A stretch of 9,095 nt of DNA from Candidatus Omnitrophota bacterium (GTDB lineage Bacteria > Omnitrophota > Gorgyraeia > Gygaellales > Profunditerraquicolaceae): the NCBI GenBank assembly GCA_028717045.1, contig JAQUON010000059.1:1-9095 (forward strand), in the 5' to 3' direction. Below the pieces are notes generated by a model. It made no database searches, was not told the DNA's origin, and saw nothing but the letters and a program-made list of their open reading frames with translations. The translations under genes and the position numbers were made by a program. Positions 5,008 to 9,095 of this stretch are shown piece after piece. Numbering within the stretch: position 1 is the first letter of the stretch; each line of letters opens with the position of its first letter.

Positions 5008-5415
5008 CTATGGTGCGCAATCGGTATTAGTCAATACGCTTCCCGTAGTAATGGTAAAAATCTTGGCACCCGTCACATTGCATTCAATGGGCGTTGCGCT
5101 GCAATTATATCCCACTGCATCCATTTGCGCACTACAGGTGAAATTGTAGCCTTGCCTGCTTGCGGCGGTGTAATTTTCATTAAGGTATGCGGGAGTGGAA
5201 TTAAGAAGGGCGCCAAACTCAACAGGATAGTTGCCGTGGTTTGCTGAGGCGTAATCTTCGCAGGCAGTTGCGATAGTCCTTAAGGTAGTCTGCGCAGCTG
5301 CGTCATTTGCGTTTATGCGCATACGCAAAAGCTGCGGGATGGCAATAGCAACCAATGCGGCGATGATCGTAACCACCAGCATTACTTCAACAAGTGTAAA
5401 TGAGCGTCTTTGCAT
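5008..5415 (-). CDS. Type IV pilin paralogue with Ser at the leader cleavage site
   Basis: A 135-residue prepilin-like protein. The N-terminus is MQRRS then FTLVEVMLVVTIIAALVAIAIPQLL: Glu at mature position 5 and Pro at 22 are kept, but the residue before the cut is Ser (codon TCA) instead of the near-invariant Gly. The C-terminal domain has NSTPAYLNENYT, GYNFTC, GYNCSATPIEC and a final TDCAP. Cysteines are at 94, 105, 112 and 133, plus an extra one at 52 in the helix. Five N-x-S/T sequons (N72, 81, 91, 104, 113). The start is 26 bases after the dehydrogenase stop with a weak AGGCAAG ribosome site. It closely resembles the major pilin (PAYLNENYT, RQGYNFTC). It is either processed inefficiently or cut by a relaxed peptidase. 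Confidence 0.85.
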   Translation of the reverse strand: MQRRSFTLVEVMLVVTIIAALVAIAIPQLLRMRINANDAAAQTTLRTIATACEDYASANHGNYPVEFGALLNSTPAYLNENYTAASRQGYNFTCSAQMDAVGYNCSATPIECNVTGAKIFTITTGSVLTNTDCAP

Positions 5416-5441
5416 ATTCTTGCCTGTTAGAAGTATTAAAA

Positions 5442-6755
5442 TTATAACAAGAAAATATTTCTTGCCCTTATGTTTCTGTATACGTTCCTAGTGTCAAACA
5501 CCAGCTTTGCGTTCCTGGCAATCGCTGCGTAATCCAGCCGGGAATGGTCGGTGGCAATAATTACGCAATCGAAGCCCTTGACGGCTGAAGGAGTAAGTGT
5601 AATCGAAATGAGGTCAATATCGTTATATTTCAAATAAGGGACCAAGGGGTCATAATAAGAAACTGCGCATTGCTTTTGTTGCAATATAGCGATTATATCA
5701 AGCGCAGGCGACTTTCTGAGGTCTTTTATATCTTTTTTGTACGTCACGCCGACTACCAGAACCTTGGCCTTACTAAGAGGCTTGTTCCTTCTGCGCAATA
5801 TGTCTGCGACCCTTGAGACCACATATACCGGCATATAGGAAATCATATCGGAGGCGAGTTTTATAAAACGCGAGTTGAAGCCGAACTTTTTTGCTTTCCA
5901 ATAAAGGTATAACGGGTCCTTGGGGATACAATGGCCGCCTACGCCAGGGCCCGGGTAAAAAGGCATAAAGCCGAAAGGCTTGGTTTTGGCAGCCTTGATT
6001 ACCTCCCAAACCTCAACGCCCATCTTATGGCACATCATAGCTATCTCGTCGATAAGGCCGATATTGACAAGCCGGAAGGTGTTCTCAAGCAGTTTGGTAA
6101 ATTCTGCTACCCTGACCGAAGAGACTAATGCAACGTTTTCAATAATGGTACCGTATACCAACCCTGCCAGGTAGGCGTCTGTTTTATCGATTCCACCCAC
6201 GACCTTGGTAATTTTGTGCACCGGAAACATTTTATTGCCCGGGTCTATCCTCTCGGGCGAAAAACAAAGGTAGAAATCCTCGCCGTGCCTTAAGCCCCGC
6301 GCCTCAAACAAAGGGCGTATCACTTCTTCGGTAGTGCCAGGGTAGGTGGTACTCTCCAGAATAACCAGTGCCTTCTTTTTTAAATGCATTGCGATAAACT
6401 TGACTGCGGTCTTGATATAGGAAATGTCGGGGAGGTATTTTTTCTTTAAAGGGGTTGGCACGCAAATAATCACCACGTCTATTTGCCGCAATATTGCGAA
6501 ATCGCAGGAAGCGGATAAGGCTTTGGATTCAATGACACGCCGCAATTCGGCGGTACTGACATCGGTAATATACGATATTTTCTTTTTAAGGGAAGCGAGC
6601 CTGTCTTTATCAACTTCAATACCGGTTACCGCAAATCCCTTTTTCGCAAACTCAATAGCCAAGGGTAAACCCACATACCCTAAGCCCACCACGCCGATCG
6701 TAAGCCGTTTCTTCTTGACCTTATCCCTGAATTGTTTGACGAAATTTTCCATCAT
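5442..6755 (-). CDS. wbpA: UDP-N-acetyl-D-glucosamine 6-dehydrogenase, WbpA type
   Basis: Oxidises the C6 hydroxyl of UDP-GlcNAc to UDP-GlcNAc uronic acid using two NAD+, a precursor for O-antigen, capsule or glycan decorations. The 437-residue length is normal. Seen: NAD-binding GLGYVG (24-29), IICVPTPL (96-103), ESTTYPGTTEE (134-144), FSPERIDPGN (165-174), the catalytic-region AEFTKLLENTFR (217-228, Lys221), and GPGVGGHCIPKDP (269-281) with catalytic Cys276 and Asp280. TKPFGFMPFYPGPG is the WbpA subgroup form. The C-terminal UDP-binding domain begins about 328 (KVLVVGVTYKKDIKDLRKSPAL). Two adjacent ATG codons (6755, 6752) follow a weak AGGG; the second is better spaced. It lies 15 bases after lptD, likely one transcript. 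Oxidation of UDP-GalNAc by the same enzyme cannot be excluded. Confidence 0.92.
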   Translation of the reverse strand: MMENFVKQFRDKVKKKRLTIGVVGLGYVGLPLAIEFAKKGFAVTGIEVDKDRLASLKKKISYITDVSTAELRRVIESKALSASCDFAILRQIDVVIICVPTPLKKKYLPDISYIKTAVKFIAMHLKKKALVILESTTYPGTTEEVIRPLFEARGLRHGEDFYLCFSPERIDPGNKMFPVHKITKVVGGIDKTDAYLAGLVYGTIIENVALVSSVRVAEFTKLLENTFRLVNIGLIDEIAMMCHKMGVEVWEVIKAAKTKPFGFMPFYPGPGVGGHCIPKDPLYLYWKAKKFGFNSRFIKLASDMISYMPVYVVSRVADILRRRNKPLSKAKVLVVGVTYKKDIKDLRKSPALDIIAILQQKQCAVSYYDPLVPYLKYNDIDLISITLTPSAVKGFDCVIIATDHSRLDYAAIARNAKLVFDTRNVYRNIRARNIFLL

Positions 6756-6770
6756 GCGGACCCTAATGTG

Positions 6771-8963
6771 TTACGGATTAGACTGTGAGCCCGATTGCGG
6801 GCTGTGGTACGATTGATTAAAGTTGAATTCCATTTCCGGAAACGCCTTAAGCCTGAAAATCAGCCAGATAGTGCTGCCTTCGTTCTTCTTGGTAGAATGG
6901 CTCATTTCCATCTCCCAGCAATGCAAGTCCCTGGTCACGCTATATTGCTGCTCTGCCAGGCCTTTCGTAATACCTGGTAAATCGGCAATCTGATACCGCT
7001 CATAAATGCCGAGCTTCCACTTGGGATTAAGGCGCCAGGAACCGCTCAACGTCATTTCTTTGCCGCCCTTCCTTAAATAGCGGTGCCCGAACGAAATCGA
7101 ACGCTCCCTGCCGAATTCCATAGAGAGGCTGGGGTTCACTTCGGAAAAATAATCCCCCTGAGGCTTATAGGTGGCGTCCACATCCATACGCATCCAGGAG
7201 AAAGGCAGAAGTTTGAGCTTAATAAGAAAATCGGAAAAACTCCCTCCGCTTTTATCCCCGGTAGCCGGCTCCACTGCATAAAATTTATAATCGGTGGTTA
7301 CCAGCAGGTCAGCCAGGTCGACGCTCGCCTCTTTGCGCTTTGTCTGTAATTTGTTCGAAAGCGAAAAAGAAACTGCGTTACTCTTGGCAATGGCATCAAC
7401 CGCGTCAATCTGCTTTAACCGCAAACTGCTCACCGTCGGTTCGTGCGTATAGGCATGCCCGATTGTCGGAGTAATCACATGCCTCAAACCGTTAATGTCA
7501 AGCTTAAGAAAATTTGTTTTGACGTCGTAGATGCGGTAAAACTTAGTACTTACGTCTGTACCCGCATAAAAAACAGTCCTGGGGGCAACGGAAGAACCAT
7601 TGATGTCCCTGTCATAAAAGGTCTGGCGGCTGGCCAGGTAAGGAGTGACCTGTAAAAACGCGATCCTTGAAGGTAAAAAGAATTTATTCGTCGTATCAAG
7701 CCTTAACACGCTCACATCATTGGATGATGCCGAGGGGACGGCGTATTTATAATTGAAGTTGGCTGCGGAGATATTATTCTCAAAATATAAAGGCGTCTGG
7801 CCAATCTGCAGGCTGGGCAGGCTATATTTTACTTCAGGCAGCTTCTCAAGCTGCGAATACCATCGGTTAAACCGTTTTTGCACCATTATGTCGAGGCTCG
7901 AGTAATTAAACGAACGGTGGTACAGGGCATAGGATAACGGCTGCGCGTCCTTTTCGTATTCACGATAAAAATAATCCTTAAGGAGATTGTGGTCGCTTCC
8001 CAGAACCGCACGCTTAGAATCGGTAATCTTATATAGTTCGGAGGTAAACTGGCTGTGTTGGTCTATATCCCATTTGTGGCGCAGGCGGATAAGGTACCTT
8101 TCGAATTCATTGGGAGTATTTTGAGGTAAATTGGTCGCCCTCTCGTGTGCATAATAATATTTGAAGTCGCCTTTGCCAAACCAGGGGCTCGTATAATTCG
8201 CACCAAAACCCTCAGCTATCCCCAATTTATCGCGGTAATCCAGATAAATCCTCCCGCTTACGCTGTCACTAAGGCTGTATCTGGAAGCCGTCAGCATATA
8301 CGCGCCCCATTCCTTGCGTTTCCCCGGCATAACCCTGACGTGCATCATGGGGTCCTTAAGGCTCTGACTGAAACTGGGTAAATAAAGCAGCGGGGCATCC
8401 CCCAGCCGGAAGGTATCGTGTTTCGTTTGCACTTTGTCTTTCGGAAATACGTTTATCCTTTTGGACTGAATCCGGTAGTGCGGATGCGCAAGGCTGCAGG
8501 TCGTGACATAACCGTTCTCTCCCACAAATTCCTTTTCGCTCACCTTCTTAAGCGTTGCTGCCTTGCCGAAATAAGGCTCGGACATAAACTGTGAATCAAG
8601 AATACTGCCGGTTTTATCCTGAAAATTATACACCATCTTTGAGCCGCTGATAATTCCCTGCGCGTCTTCAATCCGCACATTGCCTTCTGCCATGGCTTCC
8701 TTGGTAAGGGTATTGACTGTCAGCGAATCGCACGTTAACGTCGCCCCTGCGTAGGTAACCGAGACATTTCCTTTGGCGCTCACTTCGCTGGACTCGATGG
8801 AATATTCAACGACGTCTCCGTTCACAATAATATCTTTCTTTACGGAAGAAGGTTTTACCGAATCAACAACGCCCTCTTTGGCGCTGTGTTGCGCCAAAAC
8901 AGTTGTAGCAGAAAATATGCACAGCGTAACAATAAGAAAATAGTTTGCCTTCTGATCTATCAT
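6771..8963 (-). CDS. lptD: LPS-assembly outer-membrane protein LptD
   Basis: LptD, with lipoprotein LptE, inserts lipopolysaccharide into the outer leaflet of the outer membrane. The protein has 730 residues, normal for the family. Seen: signal peptide (1-24, hydrophobic FLIVTLCIFSATTV, cut after VLA); an OstA/LptA-like beta-jellyroll (about 43-140: VNGDVVEYS, VSAKGNVSVTYAG, LTCDSL, EGNVRIED, SGSKMVYNF); then the LptD block YVTTCSLAHPHYRIQSKRI (152-170) and DAPLLYLPSFS; then a long beta-barrel. The C-terminal segment DLHCWEMEMSH (679-689), then WLIFRLKAFPE, matches LptD ends. Mature cysteines are 78, 156 and 682; 156 with 682 could form the N-to-C disulfide known in E. coli LptD. The ribosome site is weak. 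It starts 12 bases after the transaldolase stop. It is the best evidence that the host makes LPS. Confidence 0.93.
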   Translation of the reverse strand: MIDQKANYFLIVTLCIFSATTVLAQHSAKEGVVDSVKPSSVKKDIIVNGDVVEYSIESSEVSAKGNVSVTYAGATLTCDSLTVNTLTKEAMAEGNVRIEDAQGIISGSKMVYNFQDKTGSILDSQFMSEPYFGKAATLKKVSEKEFVGENGYVTTCSLAHPHYRIQSKRINVFPKDKVQTKHDTFRLGDAPLLYLPSFSQSLKDPMMHVRVMPGKRKEWGAYMLTASRYSLSDSVSGRIYLDYRDKLGIAEGFGANYTSPWFGKGDFKYYYAHERATNLPQNTPNEFERYLIRLRHKWDIDQHSQFTSELYKITDSKRAVLGSDHNLLKDYFYREYEKDAQPLSYALYHRSFNYSSLDIMVQKRFNRWYSQLEKLPEVKYSLPSLQIGQTPLYFENNISAANFNYKYAVPSASSNDVSVLRLDTTNKFFLPSRIAFLQVTPYLASRQTFYDRDINGSSVAPRTVFYAGTDVSTKFYRIYDVKTNFLKLDINGLRHVITPTIGHAYTHEPTVSSLRLKQIDAVDAIAKSNAVSFSLSNKLQTKRKEASVDLADLLVTTDYKFYAVEPATGDKSGGSFSDFLIKLKLLPFSWMRMDVDATYKPQGDYFSEVNPSLSMEFGRERSISFGHRYLRKGGKEMTLSGSWRLNPKWKLGIYERYQIADLPGITKGLAEQQYSVTRDLHCWEMEMSHSTKKNEGSTIWLIFRLKAFPEMEFNFNQSYHSPQSGSQSNP

Positions 8964-8975
8964 ATGGATACTCTG

Positions 8976-9095
8976 TTAAACTGTAGGTATTTTCTTATAA
9001 TCCTGGAGAAACCTCTCCACTCCGATATCGGTCAGGGGGTGCTTAAGAAGCTGTTCGATCACGGCGAAAGGAATAGTTGCAATATCTGCGCCGAT
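8976..9095 (-). CDS. tal: Transaldolase (TalC/FSA type), last 39 codons only
   Basis: The open frame enters from the right edge and ends in TAA. The visible residues IGADIATIPF, then VIEQLLKHPLTDIGVERFLQDY, are the typical C-terminal signature of small transaldolases and fructose-6-phosphate aldolases (ADIATxPFxVxxQLxxHPLTDxGxxxF). These enzymes act in the non-oxidative pentose phosphate pathway; transaldolase and aldolase activity cannot be told apart from this end. It lies 12 bases upstream of lptD, so it probably heads or belongs to the same operon. Confidence 0.9.
   Translation of the reverse strand: MGADIATIPFAVIEQLLKHPLTDIGVERFLQDYKKIPTV

Noticed and set aside
5441..5446. TATAAT on the minus strand before the first pilin of the pair
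   Set aside because: No acceptable -35 at 16-18 bases (AAGGGC at 17), and it overlaps the end of the dehydrogenase gene in an AT-rich stretch.
5773..6174. Other-frame open stretches within the dehydrogenase gene
   Set aside because: They lie wholly inside a well-conserved enzyme frame and have no ribosome sites or family features.

Overview
The window comes from a diderm (LPS-type outer membrane) bacterium. The clearest signs are a full-length LptD, a WbpA-type nucleotide-sugar dehydrogenase and a long run of type IV pilin genes. The style of the pilins (short leader, mature N-terminus FTLVE, C-terminal 'PAYL.E.YT...GY.F.C' block) and the intergenic heptamer repeats resemble those of uncultured PVC-like lineages such as Omnitrophota. 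That placement is an impression from memory, with no marker gene to test it. All ten recognised genes lie on the minus strand, so transcription runs from high to low coordinates.

Region 1 (9095 to 5442) holds three closely packed genes: the last 39 codons of a transaldolase (TalC/FSA type), lptD (outer-membrane LPS translocon) and a WbpA-type UDP-N-acetylglucosamine 6-dehydrogenase. Gaps are 12 and 15 bases. Region 2 (5415 to 4572) adds two type IV pilin paralogues in the same direction. The first has Ser instead of Gly at the prepilin peptidase site.

Region 3 (4571 to 3840) is a 732-base gap. It begins with heptamer repeats inside a concentric imperfect palindrome. Next comes a near-consensus promoter (TTGACA, 17 bases, TATACT), whose transcript would open with a class I cyclic-di-GMP (GEMM-I) riboswitch at about 4266-4120. 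A branched terminator-like structure and a second near-consensus promoter (TTGACA, 17 bases, TATAAA) follow. Together they feed the major pilin gene at 3839-3420. The riboswitch carries a 48-base, two-hairpin insertion in its conserved GGGAC/GCAAA junction, which is the most unusual element in the window.

Region 4 (3419 to 1): a strong intrinsic terminator follows the major pilin. After a short promoter-bearing gap there is a tight operon of four pilin-like genes and pilM, in the order E5-less pilin paralogue, PilV/GspI-like, PilW/GspJ-like, PilX/GspK-like with a calcium-loop motif, pilM. This order mirrors the GspG-H-I-J-K-L order of type II secretion.

Taken together, this is a surface-structure locus. 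The pilin genes provide the fibre and its tip complex, PilM belongs to the inner-membrane platform, and lptD and wbpA supply the surrounding glycolipid envelope. Control by c-di-GMP is predicted for the major pilin, with a second promoter that bypasses the switch.
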